This document shows, piece by piece, positions 45,415 to 54,211 of a DNA stretch of 64,000 nt. This DNA is from Fibrobacter sp. (lineage in GTDB: Bacteria > Fibrobacterota > Fibrobacteria > Fibrobacterales > Fibrobacteraceae): contig JAKSID010000005.1 of NCBI GenBank assembly GCA_024399035.1, positions 1 through 64,000 on the forward strand. The letters are read 5' to 3'. Made by a program: the position numbers and the translations under genes. The number at the start of each line of letters is the position of its first letter. The first letter of the stretch is position 1. Under the pieces are notes generated by a model that saw only the letters and a list, made by a program, of their open reading frames with translations, did no database searches and was not told where the DNA came from.

Positions 45415-45970
45415 AAACCGTGGTATTGCCTTCCCCATCAATCAAAGAAACCTTGTCCAGTTCTGCGGAGGCTTCAAGCACCATGCTTGCGATTACGGAA
45501 CGGACCGCAGCTTCGCGCGGCACAAGATTTACCACATAGCTTTTGCCGGACTTCTTGAAAGAAACTTCGAAATGCTTTTCAAGTTCATCTACCTTGCCCG
45601 AGAATACAGACTGGATAGTCTTGGAAAATTCTGCGAAGACCGCATTGTCCTTGGCAGCCATTTCCGTTTTCTTACCGTTGGCAGATTCCTGGACCATCTT
45701 GTCGCCAGAAATGGTAAGCTTGCTTGCAAATGGCTTTTCAACGTTCCACAAGATGCCTTCGCCGTTTGTGATGGTAAATGTGCCTGTAGAAATAAATTCG
45801 CGGTTCAGCTTTTTAATAGTCTTAATTTGTTTGAAATCACCCTGAGTTACCTTGTGGGCGGTCATGGCAGACATGGCATTGACCAGGTCAGCCTTGGAGC
45901 CAGCGGGTGCAGCAATGCTCACGGCGGCAAAGACACTCACCAGTGCAATCAAAAAGAACTTATTGAGCAT
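45389..45970 (-). CDS. apeL: LolA-like periplasmic carrier
   Basis: A LolA-type outer-membrane lipoprotein carrier fold, 193 residues from the Met at 45970 (GAGG upstream). Signal peptide MLNKFFLIALVSVFAAVSIA, then TQGDFKQIKTIKKLNREFIS (LolA-like first strands) and GEGILWNVEKPFASKLTISG. In aryl polyene clusters this protein is proposed to carry the lipid across the periplasm. It overlaps both neighbours. Confidence 0.85.
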   Translation of the reverse strand: MLNKFFLIALVSVFAAVSIAAPAGSKADLVNAMSAMTAHKVTQGDFKQIKTIKKLNREFISTGTFTITNGEGILWNVEKPFASKLTISGDKMVQESANGKKTEMAAKDNAVFAEFSKTIQSVFSGKVDELEKHFEVSFKKSGKSYVVNLVPREAAVRSVIASMVLEASAELDKVSLIDGEGNTTVYEFTNHSH

Positions 45971-46385
45971 TTTCACGGGCCTCACATGCGCGGACACGTT
46001 CTACAAAACATTTGGGACTGCCAAAAAGAGATTCCTTTTTGGCCATATCGAATGCCATCTGGGTGCTTTCTGCCTTGGTAAGTACCTTGCCTGTTTCTGC
46101 ATCCATAAACTTATAGGAAAGTTTCATGCCGATTTCGTACTCTACCAAAGTGACTTCGCAACGAATCTTCTGCAGAAAAGTCATGGGGCGCATGTACTTG
46201 ATGTGCAAATCCACCACGGGCCAAGCATAACCGCTCTTTTCCATTTCGTAATAATCGTAATTGATCTTACGAAGAAGTGCGCAGCGGGCCACTTCCATAA
46301 ACTTCACGTAATTTCCGTGCCAGGCGACCTGCATGGAATCTACATCGTAAAATTCAACCTGAAATTCAACGCTTTCTTTAACCAT
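45960..46385 (-). CDS. apeK: Acyl-ACP/CoA thioesterase, 4HBT-like
   Basis: A 141-residue hot-dog thioesterase of the YbgC/4-hydroxybenzoyl-CoA type: EFYDVDSMQVAWHGNYVKFM with the catalytic Asp, then the long helix VARCALLRKINYDY. It probably releases or edits polyene-acyl intermediates. Confidence 0.87.
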   Translation of the reverse strand: MVKESVEFQVEFYDVDSMQVAWHGNYVKFMEVARCALLRKINYDYYEMEKSGYAWPVVDLHIKYMRPMTFLQKIRCEVTLVEYEIGMKLSYKFMDAETGKVLTKAESTQMAFDMAKKESLFGSPKCFVERVRACEARENAQ

Positions 46386-46397
46386 AATCTCGCCTAA

Positions 46398-47360
46398 CTA
46401 CCGTTCTGCAGACTTTTCCCAAAAATTATAGAAGTTATACCACTGGTACGGATGGCGCAGGCAATGCTTTTCCAACAAGTTGGTGTATTCCTGCAACAGC
46501 ATTTTGATTTTTGCGGGGCGCTCCTTGCGGGGGCCGCCAAGTTCCGTACTCGCACGGACAACGTGCATCTCGTAAGGCGACTGAATATCAAAATCATTCT
46601 TACGGATGGCGAAAACAAAATAGATAGGAGCGTTCAGCACGCCCGCCAAAGTAAAGGAACCTTCCGGGAAGTTTGCAGTTTCGCCAAGGAATTCCGTTTC
46701 TACATTTCGGTTACGAGAATTGGCAGAAGTGCGGTCGCCGGCGATCACCACCAGGTTACCTTCGGCAATGCGTTCTTTCATCCATACGGCGGAATCCACA
46801 CCGATGGAATTGGCGTCTATCACCTGGTTCATTAATTCTGGATTCAGCTCGCGGAGCAACGCGTTAAACTTGGATGTGCCCGAAAAATCCACCACCGGGA
46901 AAACCTTGAAATCATTCTTGGTATGCTTTTCGCCGTAACCCGTCAGGGAGCGAAGCATTTCCATATTGCCCAGATGGGAGCAAAGGAGGAATGCGCCTTC
47001 CCCATTCTCGAGCTGCTTGACCAGCATATCCAAGTCATCGTTCTGGGTTTCCAGCTGTTGCAATTTAATTGCACCTTGGAATCCGCGGAGCTTTTCCATC
47101 ATGGAAAGTGCAAAGGCAAGAACGTGCTTGTAGGGGCCCCAGAAAGAAGGCTTTTCGCCCTTGACCTGAGCCACATGGTTCAGGTAATTTCGGGAACGTT
47201 CACGAATGGGCTTTGCGCCCAAGTAAAAAAAGAAAACAACAACTGCGGTGCAGACTTCTACGAGGAACAAGGGCAGATGACAGACGATCCAAAGCATGAA
47301 TCGGAACTGCCACTGACTGCGGCCTACTTCCTGAACTTCTGACCAGTGCTGTTCCGCCAT
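46398..47360 (-). CDS. LpxL/HtrB-like lysophospholipid acyltransferase
   Basis: A 320-residue membrane-anchored acyltransferase of the lipid A acyltransferase family. An N-terminal helix (MLWIVCHLPLFLVEVCTAVV) is followed by LCSHLGNMEMLRSL, where the usual HxxxxE motif is intact (H-L-G-N-M-E), and VVIAGDRTSAN and FPEGSFTLAGVLNAP. In E. coli-type clusters this domain is fused behind a glycosyltransferase (ApeJ); here they are two genes 8 nt apart. Probable role: building the lipid anchor of the pigment. Confidence 0.85.
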   Translation of the reverse strand: MAEQHWSEVQEVGRSQWQFRFMLWIVCHLPLFLVEVCTAVVVFFFYLGAKPIRERSRNYLNHVAQVKGEKPSFWGPYKHVLAFALSMMEKLRGFQGAIKLQQLETQNDDLDMLVKQLENGEGAFLLCSHLGNMEMLRSLTGYGEKHTKNDFKVFPVVDFSGTSKFNALLRELNPELMNQVIDANSIGVDSAVWMKERIAEGNLVVIAGDRTSANSRNRNVETEFLGETANFPEGSFTLAGVLNAPIYFVFAIRKNDFDIQSPYEMHVVRASTELGGPRKERPAKIKMLLQEYTNLLEKHCLRHPYQWYNFYNFWEKSAER

Positions 47361-47367
47361 TCAAGAC

Positions 47368-48120
47368 CTACTTATGCTTCAGCTTTCTGAAGAGGAGAAT
47401 GGGCAAACGCACAATCATGCCCAAGCAAAGCTTGGTGTGGGTTGCAGAAATGGCAATATTATCGTGCAGGGCTCGGAAATTGGAAACGCCGTCTTCCGGA
47501 TAGGTCACGTGAATCGGATAGAAATTCATCTTGATTCCAGCCCAAGACATGCGGACCATAATTTCGATATCAAAGCCCATGCGCAAATTGGTCATCTTCC
47601 TTGCAATAGGAACAACCTTTTCCAAGGGATAGACTCGGCAGCCGCACATGGTGTCGGGAATGGACATGGACAACGTTTCGATGCAAACCCAGAAATTGGT
47701 AATCTTGCGCCCCTGTTCACGAGCCTTGGGCACGGTACCATCGTACTGCGGGAAAGCAGAAATCAGATTCTGGGGATGCTTTTTGGAAGCCTTGATAAAG
47801 AAGGGAATGGCATTTACATCGTGCTGGCCGTCGGCATCGATTTGCAGGGCGTGAGTAAATCCCAGACGTTGAGCTTCAATCAAGCCAGATACCACAGCAC
47901 CGCCCTTTCCTTTGTTCACTTCGTGAGTGACCAAGTAGGTGTTCGGAACTTCCTTGGCGATGGTTTCCAGAATGGCATGGCCTTCGGGAGCATTGCCGTC
48001 GTCCACCAGAATCACAGCCAGGCCTTCCTTGGAAAGGGCCTCGGCTACATGGCGAGAAGCAGCCTCGTGACGGTACACGGGAACTACGGCGCAAAACTTT
48101 TGTTCAATGATATTTTCCAT
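47368..48120 (-). CDS. Family 2 glycosyltransferase
   Basis: A 250-residue cytosolic GT2 enzyme of the DPM1-like type: CAVVPVYRHEAASRHVAEAL, ILVDDGNAPEG, the metal-binding ALQIDADGQHDV, and MRMSWAGIKMNFYPIHVTYP. It corresponds to the N-terminal half of ApeJ-like fusions. Its start and ribosome site lie right beside a palindromic repeat at 48125-48155, so the upstream gene now ends in repeat sequence only 18 nt before it. Confidence 0.87.
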   Translation of the reverse strand: MENIIEQKFCAVVPVYRHEAASRHVAEALSKEGLAVILVDDGNAPEGHAILETIAKEVPNTYLVTHEVNKGKGGAVVSGLIEAQRLGFTHALQIDADGQHDVNAIPFFIKASKKHPQNLISAFPQYDGTVPKAREQGRKITNFWVCIETLSMSIPDTMCGCRVYPLEKVVPIARKMTNLRMGFDIEIMVRMSWAGIKMNFYPIHVTYPEDGVSNFRALHDNIAISATHTKLCLGMIVRLPILLFRKLKHK

Positions 48121-48138
48121 ATTCAGGGAGATCCCGGA

Positions 48139-50529
48139 TCAAGTCCGGGATGACATGTTAGAGTCGGATGTCCGGGATGACATGTTAGAGTCGGATGTCC
48201 GGGATGACATGTTAGAGTCGGATGTCCGGGATGACATGTTAGAAAGTTTCATAACGATGGAGCCGGAGGAAAGTGCCTTTTCGCCAGATTCATCTGTAAA
48301 GCTAAAGGTCAGTTTGCCCTTTTCGTCATCGTAGTTAATCTTGAGAACAGCCGGCACATCCGGGAAAATGGGATTGGTAAACTTGGTACGATTGATCTTG
48401 ACGATTTCCTTGGGCGCATTCAAGAACGTACGTGCCAGCAAGAGAACCATGTTCACCTGGGCCACAGCGGGCAGCAGCTTGAATTCCGGGAAATGACCAT
48501 CGTAGTAGTCACTGGTAGCCGGGAACACCAGTTTGGCAGTAAATGCGCTGACTTCCCTCTGCATCTTCAATATCTTGAAGTTGGGGCTTTCAGGCAGGCT
48601 AAAGAGGTCCTGGATATCTCTCATCTTGATTTTTCCCATAAGATCCTGGGGCAGCTCCTCCAGATAGCGCCACTTCTTAGGCGTTACTGTATTTTCCAGA
48701 TACTGACACAGGAAATTCCTAAAGAATTCATTGATTTTTAATTTTGCGCAGCCGGCAAATTTTTCGCGGCCGGCCTCGTTCAACACGATAGCTGCGGCCA
48801 GGAACTGGCGCTTGCTTACCATGGGAACCACACGGACATCGTGTACAAGGCCTGTGAATTTCAAACGCATTTCCACTTCGGGCAAGGAAATTCGCTTTTC
48901 CTCGATTTTCACAATGGAATCGGCTCGGCCCTGCAGCACAAAACGGCCATCATCTGAAAATTCCACCAAGTCGCCAGAGGTGAAACCTTCGGGCTCAAGG
49001 ACGGCCGGGGACTTGATGTTCAGGCAACCGTTTTCAGCAAGGCTCAACTTGCAAAATTCAAAGGGAGTCCATGCGGCACCAGTACCGCTCACCCTGTGGG
49101 CGATAATGCCGGTTTCGGAACTTCCATAGATTTCATGGGTCCAGCTCTGGGTCAAGTCATGAGTCTTCTGGGCCACATCCTCGGGCAATACGCCACCTGC
49201 CGAAAGGAAAAAGGGCGTCGTCTTGAACACAAGCGGCCTATCCAGATCCACCACCAAACGCTTCAGGAATGCGGGGCTAGAAACGATCACAGCCTTCTTG
49301 TCTGTAATGTTTGTCAATTCCGAAGGGAAATCGAAACGGCGTCTGCGGAAAGGAATGCCTGCAGCCAGCGGGAAAATCACTGCGAAAGGCAGGCCGAACA
49401 TATGATGGTGATTGACGGTGCTATAAATCTCACGAGTCATCCATTCGTCACCAAACACCTTGGCCTGCTGCTGGACTTCGTTTTCCAGCTGGGAGAACAT
49501 CTTGAACACAGCCTTGGGCTTGCCGGTGGTACCGGAGGTGTACACCACCATTTCGGCCTTGCTCAAATCAAATTTACCGAATCGGATTTCGTCCGTTTCC
49601 TGCTTAAGCAAATCCTGAATCAGAGTTGCGCCACCGGGAGCGAAAGGTTCGTCGGTAATGAACCCGCAGTTTTCCTTCTGGATTTCCTTGATAAAGGCAT
49701 CCTGACGGTTGGCCGTTACCAAAGCCTTGCGACCGCTCTGCAAAGTGGCCACCAGAGCAACCAAGAAGAAATAAACGTCATCGCAATGGACAATCCAGGG
49801 AATGTTCTCCTTGGATTCCAAAAAGATTCGAACCTTGGAAACGTCGGTAACAAAATCCTTCCAAGTGGTTGTGGAGGAATCATCAAAGCAAAACTTCGCG
49901 CCATCGGGGCGGGAATCACGTTCCAATTCACTTACAGGCACATAGGAATTCAACTTACTCTGCATCACTTTTCGAACCACAAATTCTACAGCAAAAAATA
50001 AACCGATTAAAATGTAGGAAATTAAGCCGTTGTACAAGGACCAGAGTCTGTCAGAACCCACAAACACAGTGGCTGCGGCAACGCTTGCATTGAAAATAAA
50101 GAAAATGCACCAGCCCAGAGTCACCTTGTCGCAGTATTTTTCAACGTAATTACGGCTGGGAGAATCCTTAATCGTCTTGTCCCCAAGATTTGCCATGCGA
50201 AAAACAAAGCTGGGCTTTTTCCAGAGGGTAACGCCAAAGAACAAAAGCAGGCTCAAGTTCACAAGAACCGGATAGAACTTTAGGAAAAGCAAATTATCGG
50301 CAAAGAAAGCCACGGAGCCGCAAAGCAACATCAGAACGACCAAGGCACCGTTCTTTGCCTTGCTTCCGTCGTTTTGCTTTGAGCGAGTAAAGTTCAGGAA
50401 CTGATAAAAAGCAAGCGCCAAAAGCAGAATGCTCAGGCGCCTAGGCGACAGTCCCCAATAAGTGAGACCGCAGTAAACAAGAACCGGGTAAAGTACGCTC
50501 AGAGCGGCAAAGACAATCTTTCCCGCCAT
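48139..50529 (-). CDS. ApeG-ApeH-ApeI-like fusion: membrane, AMP-ligase, dehydratase
   Basis: A 796-residue protein that unites three functions. Residues 1-190: about six TM helices, like the separate ApeG membrane protein. Residues 200-640: acyl/aryl-AMP ligase with VVYTSGTTGKPKAVFK, HHHMFGLPFAVIFPLAAG, HEIYGSSETG, SGDLVEF and GRADSIVKIEEKRISLPEVE, which would activate the aryl starter acid. Residues 655-765: FabZ/ApeI-like hot-dog dehydratase (DYYDGHFPEFKLLPAVAQ). Residues 766-796 are a tail of nine-residue repeats (NMSSRTSDS) encoded by a 27-bp tandem repeat. Keeping the ligase beside the membrane would fit synthesis at the inner membrane. Confidence 0.88.
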   Translation of the reverse strand: MAGKIVFAALSVLYPVLVYCGLTYWGLSPRRLSILLLALAFYQFLNFTRSKQNDGSKAKNGALVVLMLLCGSVAFFADNLLFLKFYPVLVNLSLLLFFGVTLWKKPSFVFRMANLGDKTIKDSPSRNYVEKYCDKVTLGWCIFFIFNASVAAATVFVGSDRLWSLYNGLISYILIGLFFAVEFVVRKVMQSKLNSYVPVSELERDSRPDGAKFCFDDSSTTTWKDFVTDVSKVRIFLESKENIPWIVHCDDVYFFLVALVATLQSGRKALVTANRQDAFIKEIQKENCGFITDEPFAPGGATLIQDLLKQETDEIRFGKFDLSKAEMVVYTSGTTGKPKAVFKMFSQLENEVQQQAKVFGDEWMTREIYSTVNHHHMFGLPFAVIFPLAAGIPFRRRRFDFPSELTNITDKKAVIVSSPAFLKRLVVDLDRPLVFKTTPFFLSAGGVLPEDVAQKTHDLTQSWTHEIYGSSETGIIAHRVSGTGAAWTPFEFCKLSLAENGCLNIKSPAVLEPEGFTSGDLVEFSDDGRFVLQGRADSIVKIEEKRISLPEVEMRLKFTGLVHDVRVVPMVSKRQFLAAAIVLNEAGREKFAGCAKLKINEFFRNFLCQYLENTVTPKKWRYLEELPQDLMGKIKMRDIQDLFSLPESPNFKILKMQREVSAFTAKLVFPATSDYYDGHFPEFKLLPAVAQVNMVLLLARTFLNAPKEIVKINRTKFTNPIFPDVPAVLKINYDDEKGKLTFSFTDESGEKALSSGSIVMKLSNMSSRTSDSNMSSRTSDSNMSSRTSDSNMSSRT
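48143..48242. repeat. 27-bp tandem repeat within 3' end of ApeGHI gene
   Basis: Units 48143-48169, 48170-48196, 48197-48223 and partial 48224-48242, each containing GTCCGGGATGACATG. They derive from the GGAGATCCCGGATCAAGTCC element that starts at 48128. The period is a multiple of three, so the frame is kept. Confidence 0.85.
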
Positions 50530-50536
50530 AAGACTA

Positions 50537-50794
50537 TTACTTGGATTCCGAATCCTGGATGAGGTTGTAGATAGCGTCTACCACGTCCTGCATGGTGCGC
50601 ACGGTCTTGAAAACCTCAGGATCAATGTTACGAGGAAGAATAGACTTGAGCTTGACAATCAGGTCAACTGCATCGATGCTATCCAGTTCCAGATCTTCGT
50701 AAAGACGTGCTTCGGGAGTGATCTTAGCTTCGTCCATTTCAAAGTCTTCCACCAGGGCAGACTTCATCTTTTCAAAAATTTGCTGTTTATCCAT
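50537..50794 (-). CDS. apeF: Acyl carrier protein (second)
   Basis: An 85-residue ACP with the phosphopantetheine serine in LELDSIDAVDLIVKLK. It lies 7 nt before the ApeGHI-like fusion gene. Aryl polyene clusters usually have two ACPs, for starter/elongation steps. Confidence 0.9.
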   Translation of the reverse strand: MDKQQIFEKMKSALVEDFEMDEAKITPEARLYEDLELDSIDAVDLIVKLKSILPRNIDPEVFKTVRTMQDVVDAIYNLIQDSESK

Positions 50795-50817
50795 GGTAAT
50801 GTTCCAAATAACTTGAT

Positions 50818-51090
50818 TTACTTTTGATTTGCAGAAACGTATGCAGCAAGTGCGCTGACAGAAGCAAAGTGCTTCTTGGTTTCTTCGTTCTGAACTGCAA
50901 AGGAAACACCGAAAGCGTCCTTAATGGCAATGCCCAGTTCCAAAGCGTCGATAGAATCAAGGCCAAGGCCTTCACCCTTTTCGTTTACGCCAAAAATGGG
51001 AGCATCGTCAATGATGTCGGCGGGAGTGATATCTTCCAGTTCCAAGGACTTAATCAAAAGTTCTTTAATCTTGTTATTCATTTCGGACAT
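50818..51090 (-). CDS. apeE: Acyl carrier protein (first)
   Basis: A 90-residue ACP with the attachment serine in GLGLDSIDALELGIAIK. First gene of the minus-strand arm of the aryl polyene cluster, 131 nt from the divergent methyltransferase gene. Confidence 0.9.
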   Translation of the reverse strand: MSEMNNKIKELLIKSLELEDITPADIIDDAPIFGVNEKGEGLGLDSIDALELGIAIKDAFGVSFAVQNEETKKHFASVSALAAYVSANQK

Positions 51091-51139
51091 ATTTACCTTC
51101 TAAACCGTAATTTTTTCAAAAATAACAAAAAGCACAACT

Positions 51140-51194
51140 ATTGTAAAGTAATCTTTAAATTCTTTTTGAATTGATATCCATAAAAAACTATATT
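51140..51194. promoter_or_regulatory. Divergent promoters of the aryl polyene cluster
   Basis: Plus strand: TTGAAT at 51166-51171, 17-bp spacer, TATATT at 51189-51194, 28 nt before the methyltransferase ATG; a good sigma-70-like match. Minus strand: TACAAT at 51145-51140 with a weaker TTCAAA-like -35 about 19 bp upstream. The two overlap back to back, so one regulator could control both arms; no clear operator palindrome is seen. Confidence 0.55.
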
Positions 51195-51221
51195 TCTTGC
51201 AAAATTTAACCAGAGACACAC

Positions 51222-52313
51222 ATGTTCGACTTTTATATCAACGACAACATTTCTGCTATTGACGCAAAATTCGAAGCCCAGAAAATCGCCTTTGCCCCCC
51301 TCAGTTTCCAGGCCGCCCGCGCTCTCCGCGACATGGGCATTCTTGAACTGATCAGCGATTCTCGCAAAAAGGGCATTACGATCTCTGAAATTTCCAAGAA
51401 ATTGAACATTTCCCTGTACGGCGTGGGCGTGCTTACTGAAATGGGTCTTGGTATGGGCGCTCTCAAGGTTCATCCGGATTCTGCCGAAGACGATCTTCGT
51501 TTGACTCTTGGCAAGGTGGGCTTTTTCCTGCTTAAGGACGAAATGACCCAGGTCAACATGGACTTTTCCCAGGACATTTGCTACCGCGGTGCCGAAAATC
51601 TTGAAGAATCTATCCGCGAAGGCAAGCCTGCAGGTCTCCCCCACTTGGGCAACTGGAAGACCGTTTATCAGGGTCTGTCCCAGCTCACCGACCAGCAGAA
51701 GAAGAGTTGGTTCGGCTTTGACCATTTCTACTCCGACCTTGCTTTCCCCGAAGCATTGCCTATTGTTTTTGAAAAGCCCGTAGGCCGCCTGTTCGATATT
51801 GGCGGTAACACTGCCAAGTGGGCAATCGCCTGCTGCAAGTTCAATCCCGATGTTAAGGTCTCTATCATTGACCTGCCGGGCCAGACCGCCATGGCCGAAA
51901 AGAACGCTGCCGCCGCAGGTTTCGCAGACCGCATCAATACCCTGCCCTGCAACGTGCTGGATGACGTGACCGCATTCCCCGAAGGTGCAAACGCAGTCTG
52001 GATGAGCCAGTTCCTGGATTGCTTCTCTCTGGAAGAAATCACCAAGATCCTCACCAAGATTCACAAGGCAGCAAGCCCCGAAACCGACGTGTACGTACTT
52101 GAACCGCTTTGGGACAAGCAGCGCTTTGAAGCCGCCGCCTACTCCCTGCAAGCAACCTCCCTGTACTTCACCTGCATTGCCAACGGCAACAGCAAGATGT
52201 ACCGTTTCGAGGAACTGAAGAAGGCTATCGAAGTCGCAGGTTTCGAACTGAAGGAAGCCCACCATAGCGTAGGCATCAACAGCTATTCCCTGCTCCGTTT
52301 CCGCATCAAGTAA
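51222..52313 (+). CDS. apeB: SAM-dependent methyltransferase
   Basis: A 363-residue methyltransferase of the plant O-methyltransferase-like layout: N-terminal winged-helix dimerisation region (FQAARALRDMGILELI, ITISEISKKLNIS), then the SAM domain with LFDIGGNTAKWAIACC, VSIIDLPGQTAMAEKNA and VWMSQFLDCFSLEEI. In aryl polyenes it methylates the aryl head group. First gene of the plus-strand arm. Confidence 0.88.
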   Translation: MFDFYINDNISAIDAKFEAQKIAFAPLSFQAARALRDMGILELISDSRKKGITISEISKKLNISLYGVGVLTEMGLGMGALKVHPDSAEDDLRLTLGKVGFFLLKDEMTQVNMDFSQDICYRGAENLEESIREGKPAGLPHLGNWKTVYQGLSQLTDQQKKSWFGFDHFYSDLAFPEALPIVFEKPVGRLFDIGGNTAKWAIACCKFNPDVKVSIIDLPGQTAMAEKNAAAAGFADRINTLPCNVLDDVTAFPEGANAVWMSQFLDCFSLEEITKILTKIHKAASPETDVYVLEPLWDKQRFEAAAYSLQATSLYFTCIANGNSKMYRFEELKKAIEVAGFELKEAHHSVGINSYSLLRFRIK

Positions 52314-52340
52314 GCTTGTCCTAGAGATTTCGCTCGAATC

Positions 52341-53015
52341 ATGACAAAAGTCTACATTGAACGATTTGCAAGTTTCGTACCGACCGAGGCCATGCCCAAG
52401 CCGGACGTGTCCTTTGTCCCTATGCTTACCCGCAGGCGCTTGAGCAATCTTTCTCGCATGGTAGTCTATACCAGCGACCAGATTTCCAAGGACGAAAGCG
52501 GAAATATGCTGCCGCCTTGCAAGGTTACCTTCGCCTCCCAGTATGGCGAAATCACCCAGCAGTTGAAGATTGCAGAAATCTTGATTGATACAGGCAAGGT
52601 TTCTCCCTCACACTTTAGCTCCTCGGTATTCAACACTCCGGTGGCAAACGCAACCATTCTCGAGAAGAATACTGCGGGCTACTCCGCCGTCTACGGGGGC
52701 AAGAACGCCTTTTCCGACGGCCTTACTGACTGCCTCGCCGCCATGGAGATTGAGCCTGCAGAAGACCGCAGCTTTATCTTTGCCGAAGAACTTATCCCGG
52801 AGACATACGCGCCAATCGCTGGTGTACCCTACCCCAACGTTGTCTGCGCCATCGCCCTCCGCCTGACCAAGGACGAGTCCAAGGCAGATAAGCGCTTTAA
52901 GAACTTCGACCTGAACCTGGCCCTGCAGAACCTCAAGTTCCTTAAGGGTAACTTTAGCACCGCGTCCGAAGAAGCCTTGGCTTACATCAACACCATTCAG
53001 CTCCAATGCTTATAG
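52341..53015 (+). CDS. apeC: Ketosynthase-like chain-length factor
   Basis: A 224-residue truncated ketosynthase (Ketoacyl-synt_2 type): MVVYTSDQIS, CKVTFASQYGEITQQLKIAE, SPSHFSSSVFNTPVANATIL and NTAGYSAVYGGKNAFSDGL. The usual catalytic Cys position is replaced (TAGYSAVYGG), so it cannot condense alone; it fits the ApeC partner of ApeO. Its 3' end overlaps the next gene by 10 nt. Confidence 0.85.
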   Translation: MTKVYIERFASFVPTEAMPKPDVSFVPMLTRRRLSNLSRMVVYTSDQISKDESGNMLPPCKVTFASQYGEITQQLKIAEILIDTGKVSPSHFSSSVFNTPVANATILEKNTAGYSAVYGGKNAFSDGLTDCLAAMEIEPAEDRSFIFAEELIPETYAPIAGVPYPNVVCAIALRLTKDESKADKRFKNFDLNLALQNLKFLKGNFSTASEEALAYINTIQLQCL

Positions 53016-53785
53016 CCAAGATCAAGTATTTCATCCGTTTGACATCGAAGCTTAGTTCCTTCGCTGTTTTCGGCATCGGAAGCCTTATTCTTGGTACGTC
53101 CATCTTTCCCCTGCTCCACTTACTTTCTGGATTTTCGGGGCGTCGTTTTCGCAAGATGGCCCGTTACTTTATCTCAAAGACCTTCGTACTCTTTGTAAAG
53201 TACATCGAGATCACGGGAAGCATGCGACTGTCCGTAGAGCACCGCGAACTTCTTAAAGGTGCAAAGTCCAAGGTTATTATTGCAAACCACCCTTCCCTTT
53301 TAGACGTGGTGATTCTGATTTCCTTGGTCCCTAACGCCGACTGCATTGTCAAGGGCGCCCTGATTGAGAACAAATTCATCTCTATCATCATACGCAACCT
53401 TTACATTCCCAACACGCTGCCTTTTGAAGAACAATTGGAAAGGGCAGCAAAGTCTATGGCCGAGGGAAACAACCTGATTATCTTCCCCGAGGGTACCCGC
53501 ACAAGATGCGGAGAACCCTGGGTATTTAAGAAAGGCGCGGCACGTTTCGCAATTTATTCGAAAAACGATATTATTCCGGTGTATTTTGGCGGAAACGAGA
53601 AAATTGGTCTGCGTAAGTACGACAAGATGCTTTCTCACAATCCCACAGAACGATATTTTTACAATCTTGAGGTTTTGCCCCAGATTCCTGTGGCCCCGTA
53701 CCTGGATATGCCAACATCCAAAAGCGCCATTTTATTGACGGACGCCATGAAAAGCGTTCTTGAACAGAAACACACTAATAATTAA
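53006..53785 (+). CDS. apeD: PlsC-type acyltransferase
   Basis: A 259-residue 1-acylglycerol-3-phosphate acyltransferase-like enzyme. One N-terminal helix (SSFAVFGIGSLILGTSIFPLL), then IIANHPSLLDVVIL (the NHxxxxD motif) and LIIFPEGTRTRCGEPWVFKKG. It matches ApeD of aryl polyene clusters and probably adds a fatty acid to the lipid part. Confidence 0.87.
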   Translation: MLIAKIKYFIRLTSKLSSFAVFGIGSLILGTSIFPLLHLLSGFSGRRFRKMARYFISKTFVLFVKYIEITGSMRLSVEHRELLKGAKSKVIIANHPSLLDVVILISLVPNADCIVKGALIENKFISIIIRNLYIPNTLPFEEQLERAAKSMAEGNNLIIFPEGTRTRCGEPWVFKKGAARFAIYSKNDIIPVYFGGNEKIGLRKYDKMLSHNPTERYFYNLEVLPQIPVAPYLDMPTSKSAILLTDAMKSVLEQKHTNN

Positions 53786-53794
53786 ATTAAGAAT

Positions 53795-54178
53795 ATGAAA
53801 AAGACACTTATTCTCGTTGCAATTTCCCTCGTTGCCGCACTGTTCACCTCCTGCAGCAGCTATAACAACTTCCAGACCACAGAACAGATGAGCCAGCCCT
53901 TTATCTGCACCGGCCTTCATTTGAAGAACGCCCAGTGGAATTTCGTTGACGACTATGGTGTAAAGATTCACGTTGACGGTCGCTGCCACGCTGGTCGCAG
54001 ACATGGTCAGTTCAATTTCTTCGAAGGTAATCGAATGCTCGCCAAGACCAAGTTCTCCAAGGACAAGGAAATCAAGACCGCTTGCATTCTCCCTGCCGGC
54101 CAGATGCCTACCACTCTTGAAGAATGCATGAACATCCATGCAAATGCCAGAAACAAGGCTCAAAACAAAAAGGATTAA
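53795..54178 (+). CDS. Small lipoprotein at the end of the ape plus arm
   Basis: Not recognised. 127 residues with lipobox FTSC (Cys about 20). A short beta-rich domain (AQWNFVDDYGVKIHVDGRCH, GQFNFFEGNRMLAKTKFSK) resembles MORN-type phrases (HGQFNFFEGN). It begins 9 nt after the acyltransferase stop, so it is probably cotranscribed with it. Confidence 0.75.
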   Translation: MKKTLILVAISLVAALFTSCSSYNNFQTTEQMSQPFICTGLHLKNAQWNFVDDYGVKIHVDGRCHAGRRHGQFNFFEGNRMLAKTKFSKDKEIKTACILPAGQMPTTLEECMNIHANARNKAQNKKD

Positions 54179-54211
54179 TTCCAAGAAACCCGGCCCAGAA
54201 AGGGGACAATC

